Shown: positions 42,031 to 50,637, counted from the stretch's first letter. The stretch: 64,000 nt of DNA from Chitinophaga qingshengii (GCF_014529935.1 NZ_JACVFC010000007.1:124001-188000); one strand, 5' to 3'. Made by a program: numbers and translations. The notes: generated from the letters alone by a model not told the origin.

Positions 42031-42828
42031 ATGCAACCAGCAAAATATACAATGATTACGGGGGCCAGCTCAGGGCTGGGGAAGGAGTTTGCCCGGCAAT
42101 GTGCAGCGATGGGCAGAAACCTCATCCTCATGGCCTTGCCAGGGGGTAATATGTTCTCCCTGGCGGAAAGCCTGGAACTTGAATACGGTGTAGATGTCCG
42201 CTTTTTAGAGTTCGACATGACCAATACAGCGTTATTGCAACAGTCCCTCCAGGAGGTCATGTCACAATACCAGGTAGATTTCCTGATCAACAACGCCGGT
42301 ATCGGTGGCACTTCTGCGATCACGGATACTTCCCTGGAAAGGATCGACAGTATTATTCAGCTCAATATCCGCAGTACGGTGATCATTACCCGGATGCTGA
42401 TACCACACCTGCTGCAGCATAAAGAGAGTTATATCATGAATATCGCCAGTATGGCGGCTTTTACGCCGATCGCCTATAAAACGGTGTACCCGGCATCCAA
42501 GGCCTTTATCTCTTCCTTTTTCCTCGGGTTACGGGAGGAGTTATCCGGTACCGGTTTATTCGTAAGCGTGGTGTATCCCGGGCCGATCATGACGAATTCG
42601 CATACCTCGCGCCGCATTATCGGGCAGGGTTTTAAAGGTAAGATGGGCTTGCTGAATACATCGGAAATAGCGGCGATTGCATTGAAAGGCACTTTCAGCA
42701 AATACCGGGTGATCATCCCCGGATTGATGAACCGCATCAATCATAAACTAATGCAGCTGTTGCCATTGTCATTCAGGTTAAAACTGGTGTCAAGAGAAGT
42801 CAAAAAGGAAATACAATTTACCATCTGA
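42031..42828 (+). CDS. SDR family oxidoreductase
   Basis: 265 residues: cofactor motif TGASSGLGKEFARQ, INNAGIGG, catalytic YPASKAFISSF (Y-x-x-x-K, about 150), VVYPGPIMT. The C-terminus is basic and hydrophobic (KLMQLLPLSFRLKLVSREVK), as in DltE-like or lipid-acting SDRs. It is followed 7 bp later by the epimerase-like gene and then a two-component pair, which suggests one operon. Confidence 0.9.
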   Translation: MQPAKYTMITGASSGLGKEFARQCAAMGRNLILMALPGGNMFSLAESLELEYGVDVRFLEFDMTNTALLQQSLQEVMSQYQVDFLINNAGIGGTSAITDTSLERIDSIIQLNIRSTVIITRMLIPHLLQHKESYIMNIASMAAFTPIAYKTVYPASKAFISSFFLGLREELSGTGLFVSVVYPGPIMTNSHTSRRIIGQGFKGKMGLLNTSEIAAIALKGTFSKYRVIIPGLMNRINHKLMQLLPLSFRLKLVSREVKKEIQFTI

Positions 42829-42835
42829 GCAAAAC

Positions 42836-43822
42836 ATGAAGACAGTACTAGTGACAGGAGCCAATGGTTTCCTGGGCTCCAATCTAACCCGGGAACTATA
42901 CCGGCAGGGTTATGATATCAAAGCGATGATACGGCCTACCGCCGATCTGAAAGGCATCGCAGATATTCCCTGTGAGGTGTACTATGGGCATATCGACAAC
43001 CCCGATGAAGTGATGGCGGCGGTGAAAGGCTGCGATATCGTGGTGCATGCGGCCTGTATTACCGATCAATGGGATATCCCGTTTGAAGCGTACGAACGGA
43101 TCAATTATACCAGTACCCGGTATATCGTAGAAGCGTGTATCCGTCACCGGGTGGAACGGTTTATCTATGTCAGTACGGCCAATACCATCGGTCCGGGTAG
43201 CCTGCAGCGGCCGGGCAGCGAGTTGAACGGCTTCACCCTGTTCAACGCCAATTCCGGCTACATCAATACCAAATACCTGGCGCAGCAGTATGTGCTGGAA
43301 CAGGTAGCGGCAGCACAGTTGCCGGGAGTGGTGGTCAATCCCACCTTTATGCTGGGCCCCTGTGATATAAAGCCCAGTTCCGGTAAATTACTCTTGTACG
43401 GCCTGGGCAAGAAAATATTATTTTATCCACCCGGAGGGAAAAATTTCGTACATATACAGGATGTGTGCAGGGGAATTATCAATGCCATCACTCATGGTAA
43501 ACCGGGCGATTGTTACCTGCTGGCCGGTCAAAACCTTAGCTACAGGGAGTTCTTTACAATGGTGAACCGTGTAGCGGGGGAGAAAAAGCTGATGGTACGG
43601 ATTCCGAAAACGTTCCTGAAAATGGCGGGTATGACGGCCTCGCTGTTACAGCGTTTCACACGGGTACGCAGTAAACTGAGTTATACAGCAGCTTACCTGT
43701 TATGCATCGATAACTATTATTCAGGGAAAAAATCAGAACGGGAGCTACAGGTAAGGTATACGCCGATTGAAGAAGCAGTCAGCGGCGCATTTAACTGGTT
43801 CCGGGAAAATAACTATTTTTAG
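42836..43822 (+). CDS. Extended SDR: NAD-dependent epimerase/dihydroflavonol-reductase-like
   Basis: 328 residues: VLVTGANGFLGSNLTRELYR (about 4-23), HAACITD, catalytic YINTKYLAQQY (Y-x-x-x-K near 142), VVVNPTFMLGP, and a downstream substrate domain. It resembles dihydroflavonol 4-reductase/3-beta-HSD-like members such as those in hopanoid or lipid loci. The substrate is unknown. It lies 7 bp after the SDR gene and 14 bp before the histidine kinase gene. Confidence 0.88.
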   Translation: MKTVLVTGANGFLGSNLTRELYRQGYDIKAMIRPTADLKGIADIPCEVYYGHIDNPDEVMAAVKGCDIVVHAACITDQWDIPFEAYERINYTSTRYIVEACIRHRVERFIYVSTANTIGPGSLQRPGSELNGFTLFNANSGYINTKYLAQQYVLEQVAAAQLPGVVVNPTFMLGPCDIKPSSGKLLLYGLGKKILFYPPGGKNFVHIQDVCRGIINAITHGKPGDCYLLAGQNLSYREFFTMVNRVAGEKKLMVRIPKTFLKMAGMTASLLQRFTRVRSKLSYTAAYLLCIDNYYSGKKSERELQVRYTPIEEAVSGAFNWFRENNYF

Positions 43823-43836
43823 GAGTACGGTATACT

Positions 43837-44913
43837 ATGAATTTCCAGGAAAACGAACCTTTATTCTCCAGCAAACTGTTCCTGTATCTGTCCAGGATAC
43901 TGGTATTATTCACTTTCAGCATCATTTTCAAATCTTTCGATCATACGTTTGTCAACGATCTGAGATTGATGGATGTGAGGGGCTGGGCTTTCAGTGCGTT
44001 CTATGTAGCTTTCGGGCTGCTGGTATGGGAAGGAGCCGTATGGCTGGCCCGTGTGCTGGAGAAGAGGATTGGCGGCGGCAGCGCTTCCCGCCGGCTTACC
44101 TTCCTGTGTTGCGCGCTGGTGTTATATGGCATGGTAGCTGCCCTGGGTTTTGGCTTCCTGTATGCCATTTCAGATATCGTGTTGTTTCATCGCTATGAGG
44201 CATGGGAGAGTTTTAAGCGGTTGAGTTATGATCTCAACTTCGGTATCTTTATGTTTTACCTGCTGATACTCACTTTCAACGGTATTATCTATTACTATAC
44301 CGCCTGGAAGGAGTACCAGGTGCAGGCGGAACGGCTCAAGCGGGAGAATATACAGGCGCGGTACGATGCCTTACGTAACCAGATAGATCCGCATTTCTTT
44401 TTTAACTCGCTGAGTGTGCTCACCAACCTGGTGTATAAAAGCCCGGACCTGTCGGCCGATTACATCACACAGCTGGCGAAGACCTACCGTTATATCCTGG
44501 ATAAAAAATTTGAGAACCTGGTCACCGTACAGACAGAGCTGGATTTTTTGGAATCCTACCTGTTCCTGATGCGGATACGGCATCAGCAGAGCATACAATT
44601 TCGTATAGACATTGACGATAAAGTGCGCCACAAGGGGATGATACCGCCGGTATCGCTCCAGCTGCTGATTGAGAACGCGATCAAACACAATCGTTTTTCT
44701 TCTGCTGATCCGCTGGTAATTGAGGTGAAAGATGAAGGAGATTGCCTGGTGGTAGCTAACCGTATCCGCCGGAAAAACAGTACAGAAATATCATCCGGCA
44801 TAGGCCTGGAGAACATACAAAAGCGTTACGCGCTGATCAGTGACCACGGAATTGAAGTGATACAATCGGATGATCTTTTTATCGTAAAAATTCCCATCAT
44901 AACTGCCACATGA
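43837..44913 (+). CDS. LytS-type sensor histidine kinase
   Basis: 358 residues with AGGAG upstream. Four membrane helices in the first 160 residues (LFLYLSRILVLFTFSIIF, AFSAFYVAFGLLVWEGAV, FLCCALVLYGMVAALGFGFL, FGIFMFYLLILTFNGIIY), then the His_kinase domain with the phospho-site QIDPHFFFNSLSVLTNLVY (about 183) and an HATPase with LLIENAIKHNRFS and GIGLENIQKRY. Its stop overlaps the start of the response regulator (ATGA), so the pair is co-translated. Confidence 0.94.
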   Translation: MNFQENEPLFSSKLFLYLSRILVLFTFSIIFKSFDHTFVNDLRLMDVRGWAFSAFYVAFGLLVWEGAVWLARVLEKRIGGGSASRRLTFLCCALVLYGMVAALGFGFLYAISDIVLFHRYEAWESFKRLSYDLNFGIFMFYLLILTFNGIIYYYTAWKEYQVQAERLKRENIQARYDALRNQIDPHFFFNSLSVLTNLVYKSPDLSADYITQLAKTYRYILDKKFENLVTVQTELDFLESYLFLMRIRHQQSIQFRIDIDDKVRHKGMIPPVSLQLLIENAIKHNRFSSADPLVIEVKDEGDCLVVANRIRRKNSTEISSGIGLENIQKRYALISDHGIEVIQSDDLFIVKIPIITAT

Positions 44914-45665
44914 AGATAGTCATTTTTGAAGATGAGATGCATAATGCCGAACGCCTGATACAACTGTTACGCCAATACGATCCGCAGATGGAGATTGAAG
45001 CGGTGATAGAATCCGTAGCTGAGGGTATCAAATGGCTGGAACAGGGTATCGCCGTTGATTTGATGATGATGGACATTCAATTGTCCGACGGCAATTGTTT
45101 TGAAATGTTCAGCCAGGTGAAGGTAACAACGCCGATCATCTTCACCACTGCCTACGATGGTTTTGCGTTACAGGCGTTTAAAGTGAACAGCATCGACTAC
45201 CTGATGAAGCCGATAGATGCAGCAGAACTGAGAAGAGCATTGCAGAAATATGAAAATTTCCGGCCAACTGCCACTACTGCCATCAGTATAGAGAAGATTG
45301 CCGAGGAGTTCATGAAACGCAACAACACCCGCTTCATCGGGAAAATCAACAATCAGCTGGTATATGTGAAAGCGCAGGACATTGCCTATCTGCAGTTCGC
45401 CAAGGGAATGACAGTGGCCACTACGGTCTCGAATCAACGTTTTCCGCTGGATTATTCGCTGGACCAGATAGAAAAAATGCTGGACCGGAACCTGTTTTTC
45501 CGTATCAACCGGCAGTTTATTATCCATATCGATGCGATAAAAAAAATAACGACTTATTACAATAGCAGATTAATTCTTCAATTAGCGCCTTATGTTGATA
45601 CTGATGTTATTATTAGCCGTGAGAGGGTGGCGGAATTCAAGAGCTGGCTTGAAGGCAAAAGCTAA
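44910..45665 (+). CDS. LytTR family response regulator
   Basis: 251 residues. Receiver domain (1-120) with FEDEMHNAERL, phospho-Asp in LMMMDIQLSDG (about 54), FTTAYD and the Lys in YLMKPIDA. LytTR DNA-binding domain (about 150-250): YVKAQDIAYLQFAKGMTVAT, FFRINRQFIIHIDAIKKI. It forms a two-component system with the LytS-type kinase, and probably regulates a neighbouring operon; the targets are not visible here. Confidence 0.95.
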   Translation: MKIVIFEDEMHNAERLIQLLRQYDPQMEIEAVIESVAEGIKWLEQGIAVDLMMMDIQLSDGNCFEMFSQVKVTTPIIFTTAYDGFALQAFKVNSIDYLMKPIDAAELRRALQKYENFRPTATTAISIEKIAEEFMKRNNTRFIGKINNQLVYVKAQDIAYLQFAKGMTVATTVSNQRFPLDYSLDQIEKMLDRNLFFRINRQFIIHIDAIKKITTYYNSRLILQLAPYVDTDVIISRERVAEFKSWLEGKS

Positions 45666-45738
45666 TGCCGGGAAGCAGCCCGTTTAACCTTTCTGTACAG
45701 ATTTTTACAAGACAAATTTTATTGGTGGTTTTTAAGAT

Positions 45739-45766
45739 ACCGGGAATGATATTCCCGGTTTTTTTA
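45739..45766 (+). terminator. Rho-independent terminator
   Basis: Perfect 9-bp stem ACCGGGAAT/ATTCCCGGT with GAT loop, followed by TTTTTTT. It ends the dehydrogenase-two-component operon. Confidence 0.92.
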
Positions 45767-45853
45767 TGCATGGGCCGCCAGAACAAACAACAAGTAGTGT
45801 TTGCTTTCCTTTCTCCTTTTGGGTAATTTTAGGGAGAACCAAATGTAGCAGTC

Positions 45854-46999
45854 ATGAAAAGTACCGGTACTTTATGCGTGCATCCACTCGAACCCTCGGG
45901 TACCCTGGACGGAGCCGCTACGGCGGCAGTAATGCCGGCTACCGCCTACGCCTATGCGGATACGGAGACCCTGCGGTACCCGGGATTTTACAGCACCTAT
46001 AATCAGCAACGGCTGGGGCAAATTATCGCTAACCTGGAACAGGGGAGCTGGGGTATGGCCTATAGCTCCGGTATGGCGGCTATCAGCACCGCTATCCTGT
46101 CTTTTGCGCAACACGGTGATCATGTGCTTTTTTCGCGGGACCTGTACGGCGGCACCTGGAAACTGGCGGAACAGGAACTGCCCAAACGGGGTATCCGTTG
46201 CAGTTATGCCGGCAATACACTGGCCGATTTTGAAGCCATGCTGGAAAAACATACAAAAGTTATTTACCTGGAAACGCCGGCCAATCCGTTGTTGAGCATA
46301 GTCCCTCTGAAAGAAATTGCCACCCTGGCTGCCAGTCGCGGTATCATAACCATCGTAGACAATACCTTTGCTACGCCTATCAACCAGCAACCATTGCTGC
46401 ACGGCATCGATATTGTGATACACAGCGGCACCAAGTACCTGGGTGGTCATAATGACCTGCCTTTCGGTGTACTCGTATCTGCCCATGCAGACCACCGCGG
46501 CCGTATTATGGACACTGCTAAAATGTATGGCGGTTCCCTGGCGCCACAGGAATGTTACCTGGCGGAACGAAGCCTGAAAACACTGGCCTTGCGGGTACAA
46601 CAACACAATGACAATGCGTTGGCACTGGCGCAGTACCTGTCGGTATGCCCGCAAGTGGGACAGGTGTTTTACCCCGGATTGCCCACGCACCGGGATTATC
46701 AGCTGGCTTGTGAACAGATGTACGGCTTCGGCGGGATGCTTTCCTTTGAACTGAATACCACACCCGACAAGCTGGAAGCTTTCCTGGAGCACCTGGAGCT
46801 CATCAAACCGGCGCTGAGCCTGGGTGGGGTGGAGAGTCTTATTTGTCAGCCTTCCACTACTTCGCACCGGGCCTTGTCGGCCGCCGACCGGCAACAACTG
46901 GGTATTGCAGATAACCTGTTGCGGCTGTCTGCCGGCATCGAAGATCTGGCGGACCTGAAAGCAGATATTGATCAGGCCATGCAGCGCGCGGGCATTTGA
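45854..46999 (+). CDS. Cys/Met metabolism PLP-dependent enzyme
   Basis: 381 residues, fold type I trans-sulfuration family (cystathionine gamma-synthase, beta-/gamma-lyase, methionine gamma-lyase). Features: YSTYNQQRLGQIIANLEQG, YSSGMAAISTAILS, VDNTFATPINQQPLLHG, PLP lysine in HSGTKYLGGHND (about 194), and SLGGVESLICQPSTTSH near the C-terminus. The exact reaction cannot be told apart by eye. Cytosolic, tetrameric by family. Confidence 0.92.
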   Translation: MKSTGTLCVHPLEPSGTLDGAATAAVMPATAYAYADTETLRYPGFYSTYNQQRLGQIIANLEQGSWGMAYSSGMAAISTAILSFAQHGDHVLFSRDLYGGTWKLAEQELPKRGIRCSYAGNTLADFEAMLEKHTKVIYLETPANPLLSIVPLKEIATLAASRGIITIVDNTFATPINQQPLLHGIDIVIHSGTKYLGGHNDLPFGVLVSAHADHRGRIMDTAKMYGGSLAPQECYLAERSLKTLALRVQQHNDNALALAQYLSVCPQVGQVFYPGLPTHRDYQLACEQMYGFGGMLSFELNTTPDKLEAFLEHLELIKPALSLGGVESLICQPSTTSHRALSAADRQQLGIADNLLRLSAGIEDLADLKADIDQAMQRAGI

Positions 47000-47023
47000 T
47001 ATATGCCTTGCCGTTAATTGTCG

Positions 47024-47031
47024 TATTTTTG
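47024..47031 (+). promoter_or_regulatory. -7 promoter box close to the start codon (TATTTTTG)
   Basis: Exact TAnnTTTG match only 6 nt before the ATG at 47038, again implying a nearly leaderless mRNA. Confidence 0.5.
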
Positions 47032-47037
47032 TGGGCT

Positions 47038-48081
47038 ATGAACAATCAGTTGACAGCCTTATCCGAAAAATTGTTTGCAGAAAAGGATGGTAGCGCCTTT
47101 TCCACCCTGAAAGATAAACTCATCCGCAGTTTCGCCGGTAAGGAACGGCAGGCGGTTATTACAATATTGGTACAGTATTCCCGGGAAGGCCAGCTGTTGC
47201 ACTGGCGCACCTACCTGCTCACAGACATTATAGGACTGGTAGTTCCCGGTGAAACCGAATGGCGGTCTTTTTTTGAATGGACTATCACTCAACCAGCCCT
47301 TACCTATTGGGGAATTGACGGTTTACTTAAAACGGCGGGCCGTGAGGCTTACCCTACCTTGATCGCACTGGCGATAGACGAAACCGTGAAGACAGATCAA
47401 CGCGCCAAGGCTATCAAAAGTATGGCGATGTATAGCCGTCAGCCGTTCGACAGGGAACTGCCTGCTGATCCGGGTTATTGGAAACCGGAGCAGCTGCGTT
47501 TAACTGAACTGCTGGCGTGGCAGGAGCAGGGGTATCCTGATGGCGCTGGTTATGCGCCGCCGCCGGTGCATCCTTCGTTGCAACATCCCGGTAATGACTT
47601 CGAGAAACTGATAGCGAAACTGGATAAACAGCTGGAGAAGAAACGCCGTAAAAATAAAGATCTCGCCAACCCGCATAGCTGGCTGGTGATGGCAGATGAA
47701 AAAGATATAGCGGATATCCGTCACCGTTGGGCATTGCCGAACCTGTATGAAACCTTCCTGCGATATTATTCCCCGCTGAAGGTAACATTCACCGGAGCCG
47801 ATTTTGTGGAAGGTCTGTATCTGTATGGTGCACATGAACTGGTAGCGCGGCAGGCCGGTTACGCCTATAACGGGGTTACCGGAGAGCTGGTAGCAGATTG
47901 GCCTGGTAACATGCTGGTCATCGGTGACGATGGAGCCGATCCTTATTGCCTGGATCTGTCTGCTATTCATGACGGTGATGCGCCTGTTTATACCGCAGAA
48001 CATGGCCAGGGACAGTGGGATTTTGAATTGTATGCGGAGAGTTTTACCGGCTTTCTGCAAAAGATGATCAGTCATAAATAA
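47038..48081 (+). CDS. SUKH (SMI1/KNR4) family protein with helical N-terminal domain
   Basis: 347 residues from ATG 47038 (MNNQLTALSEKLF); an upstream TTG would add a hydrophobic leader with no support. Residues 1-150 are HEAT-like helices (LIALAIDETVKTDQRAKAIK). The C-terminal 140 residues are a SUKH domain: WALPNLYETFLRYYSP, FTGADFVEGLYLYGAHEL, NMLVIGDDGADPYCLDL, PVYTAEHGQGQWD and SFTGFLQKMI. SUKH proteins often serve as immunity proteins against toxins, but many are not linked to a toxin and no toxin gene is seen here. Confidence 0.85.
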   Translation: MNNQLTALSEKLFAEKDGSAFSTLKDKLIRSFAGKERQAVITILVQYSREGQLLHWRTYLLTDIIGLVVPGETEWRSFFEWTITQPALTYWGIDGLLKTAGREAYPTLIALAIDETVKTDQRAKAIKSMAMYSRQPFDRELPADPGYWKPEQLRLTELLAWQEQGYPDGAGYAPPPVHPSLQHPGNDFEKLIAKLDKQLEKKRRKNKDLANPHSWLVMADEKDIADIRHRWALPNLYETFLRYYSPLKVTFTGADFVEGLYLYGAHELVARQAGYAYNGVTGELVADWPGNMLVIGDDGADPYCLDLSAIHDGDAPVYTAEHGQGQWDFELYAESFTGFLQKMISHK

Positions 48082-48096
48082 TCGTTCAATATACCT

Positions 48097-48462
48097 ATGC
48101 GTCATCTCCCTTTTTTACAATTACTTGTCATCAAAACCAATCAGCCTGAAAGGCTGGCTGCTTTTTATACGATGTTGGGAATTGAATTTGAATACCACCG
48201 GCATGGTAAAGGCCCTTTTCACTACGCCAGTAAAAATGGTCTGCCAGTTCTAGAAATTTATCCGCTACCTTCGGATGATGTCGTTCCGGATAATACCACC
48301 CGCCTGGGTTTCGGGGTATCAAATCTCGATGAACTGATTGTGCGGTTAACGGAGCAATATATAATCGTGGTTACAATGCCCGTAAAAACGGAATGGGGTT
48401 ATCGTGCGGTAGTACAAGATCCTGATGGCAGAAAAATCGAACTAACGGAAACGCCTAATTGA
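48097..48462 (+). CDS. VOC family (glyoxalase-like) protein
   Basis: 121 residues, two beta-alpha-beta-beta-beta modules: LQLLVIKTNQPERLAAFYTM, LGIEFEYHRHGKGPFHYASK, LPVLEIYPLP, then TTRLGFGVSNLDELIVRL and WGYRAVVQDPDGRKIELTE. Members include glyoxalase I, dioxygenases and drug-binding resistance proteins; metal-site residues (Glu in VLEIYP and KIELTE) are present. Function unassigned. It is 15 bp after the SUKH gene and converges with the macro-domain gene, overlapping it by 8 bases. Confidence 0.85.
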   Translation: MRHLPFLQLLVIKTNQPERLAAFYTMLGIEFEYHRHGKGPFHYASKNGLPVLEIYPLPSDDVVPDNTTRLGFGVSNLDELIVRLTEQYIIVVTMPVKTEWGYRAVVQDPDGRKIELTETPN

Positions 48463-48928
48463 AATCATATACCGTCACCTGCACCCCTTTATCTGTCAGT
48501 TCCTGCTCAATGATAGGCGCTATTTTATCCCAGGAGCCTCCCGCCAGGCCGCAACCAATACGGGGCATATGGACGGAAGCCTGATGAGTAGTTGCAAAGG
48601 CATATACTTCCCGCAAACCTTCCTGTACAGCCTCATAACGAATTGGAGGGGTGCCGCTTTTGCCGTTGGCGATCTTATGCTGACCAATCACATTCACCAC
48701 CCAAAGACCTGCTTCCACGGGTACTAGTTGTGCTTTTCCCAACACAAAATCCTTCTTTGAAGCAAACCAGTCCCGGTATTGTTGCTCCGGCTCCGGCCAG
48801 CGGGCCGATATAGCCAACACAAATCCTTTGCCCCAGCGACCGACATCATTGCAAATATGGACGATTATTTTATTACCGCTGCCAGTGGGTTGGGTGGCAT
48901 CTCCCTGTATATATCCGATATGGTTCAT
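48455..48928 (-). CDS. Macro-domain (ADP-ribose-binding) protein
   Basis: 157 residues, a stand-alone macro domain: IGYIQGDATQPTG, IIVHICNDVGRWGKGFVLAI (the catalytic/binding loop), VNVIGQHKI and SVHMPRIGCGLAGGSWDKI. It resembles Poa1p-like ADP-ribose-1''-phosphate phosphatases and ADP-ribosyl hydrolases. The ADP-ribosylated target is unknown. Cytosolic. It lies beside the SUKH protein and the SUKH remnant. Confidence 0.9.
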   Translation of the reverse strand: MNHIGYIQGDATQPTGSGNKIIVHICNDVGRWGKGFVLAISARWPEPEQQYRDWFASKKDFVLGKAQLVPVEAGLWVVNVIGQHKIANGKSGTPPIRYEAVQEGLREVYAFATTHQASVHMPRIGCGLAGGSWDKIAPIIEQELTDKGVQVTVYDFN

Positions 48929-49026
48929 CTCCCTGAAAATTGCTTTGCGTCAAAAATACGTTAACAAAATTAAACTTCCAAAATTGCCGCTTGAACGAGT
49001 AATGAATTAATGATATATGTTTAATG

Positions 49027-49034
49027 TATTTTTG
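49027..49034 (+). promoter_or_regulatory. -7 promoter box of the broken SUKH-like gene (TATTTTTG)
   Basis: Exact TAnnTTTG match 4 nt before the ATG at 49039, the same arrangement as at 47024. Confidence 0.4.
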
Positions 49035-49038
49035 ACAG

Positions 49039-49329
49039 ATGAGATCAGGATTTCAATAATTCAGGATCAGGAAACAGCATGAGCGGGTAGATCTAGATGC
49101 TTTGGAAGCGCAATACAATATTACACTGCCGCCATTATACAAACTCTTTGTCAGCACGTTTTTCCTTGGGCCGGAGGCTCCTATTGATGAAGAATACTAT
49201 TGGCCCGCTTATCAGCAGCATCGCAGGGCCACAACCGTGATCTGTATAACAATCCGGAAAGGGCGAGTATTGGCAAATAAAAGAAGTATAATCCCCTGTC
49301 TGCCGTTTGCTAACAGACAGGGGCAATAA
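49039..49329 (+). pseudogene. Broken SUKH-like gene
   Basis: Starting at ATG 49039 the frame is MRSGFQ, then an in-frame TAA, then continues openly with FRIRKQHERVDLDALEAQYN and ITLPPLYKLFVSTF, which looks like the start of a SUKH domain. After about residue 70 the reading becomes implausible (VICITIRKGRV), while the neighbouring frame reads DLYNNPERASIGK, so a frameshift has likely occurred too. The gene thus has at least one stop and probably one shift. The promoter box is still intact. It could also be a sequencing artefact, but two lesions make decay likelier. Confidence 0.55.
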
Positions 49330-49330
49330 C

Positions 49331-49720
49331 TCAGGCAACAGACAAACGCGCATCACCGCTTTCTTTCAGCCTTTTTTGGTGATAGACATAAGAACCTGCC
49401 AATATACCGTAGAAGATCAGCATTGGCCACACCGTAGCTATTTGCCCGATGGCGATGAGGGAATAAGTGGCGCCGGTGAAGTCGAAAAACACGCCGGCAT
49501 AAGCCCATTCCTTCAACCGTGGATGACCAGGTGTCACGATAGCGATAGCACCGAGTAATTTAGCGATGCCCAGAAATGGCAGCAGGTACATCGGATAACC
49601 GAGTTGCTGAAAGATAGCTTTGGAATCTGAGGTAGACAGGGCATTTGGAATGCCGGACATGATCAGGCCCACGACCAGCAGTCCGGTGAAAATCCAGTAG
49701 AGAACAATTGTCTTTTTCAT
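49331..49720 (-). CDS. DoxX-like family membrane protein
   Basis: 129 residues with four hydrophobic helices (VLYWIFTGLLVVGLIMSG, YLLPFLGIAKLLGAIAIV, WAYAGVFFDFTGATYSLI, WPMLIFYGILAGSYVY) and the short motif HPRLKEWAYAGVFFD typical of DoxX_2 proteins. The molecular role is unclear. It is the last gene of an ArsR - SRPBCC - DoxX operon, a combination frequent in Bacteroidetes and Proteobacteria. Confidence 0.88.
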   Translation of the reverse strand: MKKTIVLYWIFTGLLVVGLIMSGIPNALSTSDSKAIFQQLGYPMYLLPFLGIAKLLGAIAIVTPGHPRLKEWAYAGVFFDFTGATYSLIAIGQIATVWPMLIFYGILAGSYVYHQKRLKESGDARLSVA

Positions 49721-49738
49721 ATGGATGGTATTTATGTA

Positions 49739-50212
49739 TTATTGTATCGTTGCCAGGAATGCTCCCAGCTTATTCATGGTCTGCTGTGCACCTTCTATGG
49801 CGCCGTATTCGCGGATCACTTTCTCCCGTACTGCCGGTGAGTGGAAGATGGAACGCATCGTCACGATGGTTTTACTGTCTTCTTCTTCAAAAAGCACTTC
49901 TACATCGAACCCTTCCGGATCGTTGTCTATGCCGGAATCATGCAGGTAAACGAGGCGGGACGGCGGTTCTACTATCCGGTAGGTGACGCGGTTGGGAAAG
50001 TCCCGGCCCCAGCCATGCATGGTGTAGCTCCAAATACCACCCGGACGAACATCGATGGAGTGGAAGGTGTTGGTAAAACCATCCGGTCCCCACCAGCGGA
50101 TCAGTAGTTCCGGTTCTGTCCACGCCCTGAAAACCAACGTCCGGGGCGCCTGAAAAGTCCTGGTAATTACCAGCTCGCGGTCAGCAGTAGCGCTGTCATT
50201 TTTTGTTGCCAT
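49739..50212 (-). CDS. SRPBCC (AHSA1-like) domain protein
   Basis: 157 residues from ATG 50212. START-like fold of the AHSA1 type: ELVITRTFQAPRTLVFRAWT, ELLIRWWGPDGFTNTFHSID, GGIWSYTMHGWGRDFPNRVT, TIVTMRSIFHSPAVREKVI. The fold binds hydrophobic ligands in a cavity. The start overlaps the end of the ArsR gene by 17 bases, so the two are coupled. Function probably tied to the ArsR regulon of unknown signal. Confidence 0.9.
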   Translation of the reverse strand: MATKNDSATADRELVITRTFQAPRTLVFRAWTEPELLIRWWGPDGFTNTFHSIDVRPGGIWSYTMHGWGRDFPNRVTYRIVEPPSRLVYLHDSGIDNDPEGFDVEVLFEEEDSKTIVTMRSIFHSPAVREKVIREYGAIEGAQQTMNKLGAFLATIQ

Positions 50213-50534
50213 GTTTTTTATTTTTGGTTTGTAGGTCTTCCAATACGTTGTCCAGTAAGTCAAAACGGGCGTTCCACATCTTCTTATACTGTTCTACCCA
50301 GTCGGATACTGCCTGTAGTTTCTCCAGCTTGGCCTCACAGAATCGTTCCCGCCCTTTTTGCCGCATCACGATCAGCCCGCATTCCGTGAGTATCTTGATA
50401 TGCTTGTACACCGCTGTCCGGCTTACATCAAACCGCTCCGTTACCGTGTTCACGTTCAGTGGGGTGGTAGCGATCATCTGAATAATTTCCCGTCTTGTTG
50501 GATCGGCAATTGCCTGGAATACATCTCTTCTCAT
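50196..50534 (-). CDS. ArsR family transcriptional regulator
   Basis: 112 residues from ATG 50534 (MRRDVFQAIADPTRREII); the open frame upstream runs through the operators. Winged helix: IADPTRREIIQMIATTPLNV, VTERFDVSRTAVYKHIKILT, GLIVMRQKGRERFCEAKLE. No metal-binding CxC motif is present, so it is unlikely to sense arsenic. Two palindromic sites upstream surround its promoter box, consistent with self-repression. Confidence 0.92.
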   Translation of the reverse strand: MRRDVFQAIADPTRREIIQMIATTPLNVNTVTERFDVSRTAVYKHIKILTECGLIVMRQKGRERFCEAKLEKLQAVSDWVEQYKKMWNARFDLLDNVLEDLQTKNKKHGNKK

Positions 50535-50536
50535 AA

Positions 50537-50584
50537 TATGCAACCTTTTGGTTGTACAAATATATGCAACCTTTCGGTTGTATA
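50537..50584. promoter_or_regulatory. Twin ArsR operators around the promoter box
   Basis: Two near-identical palindromes, GCAACCTTTTGGTTGT (about 50540-50555) and GCAACCTTTCGGTTGT (about 50566-50581), each a GCAACC/GGTTGT dyad with a 4-base centre. Between them, on the minus strand, lies the exact -7 box TATATTTG (50557-50564), 22 nt before the ArsR ATG. Binding of the repressor to both would block the polymerase. Confidence 0.8.
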
Positions 50585-50637
50585 ACAAATTTTTTTTTCG
50601 GGAGATGACCGGGTTATGATTTACGCCCCTGGTTTGA

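Noticed and set aside
45872..46897. A 341-codon frame antisense to the Cys/Met PLP enzyme gene
   Set aside because: Shadow of a strongly supported enzyme gene.
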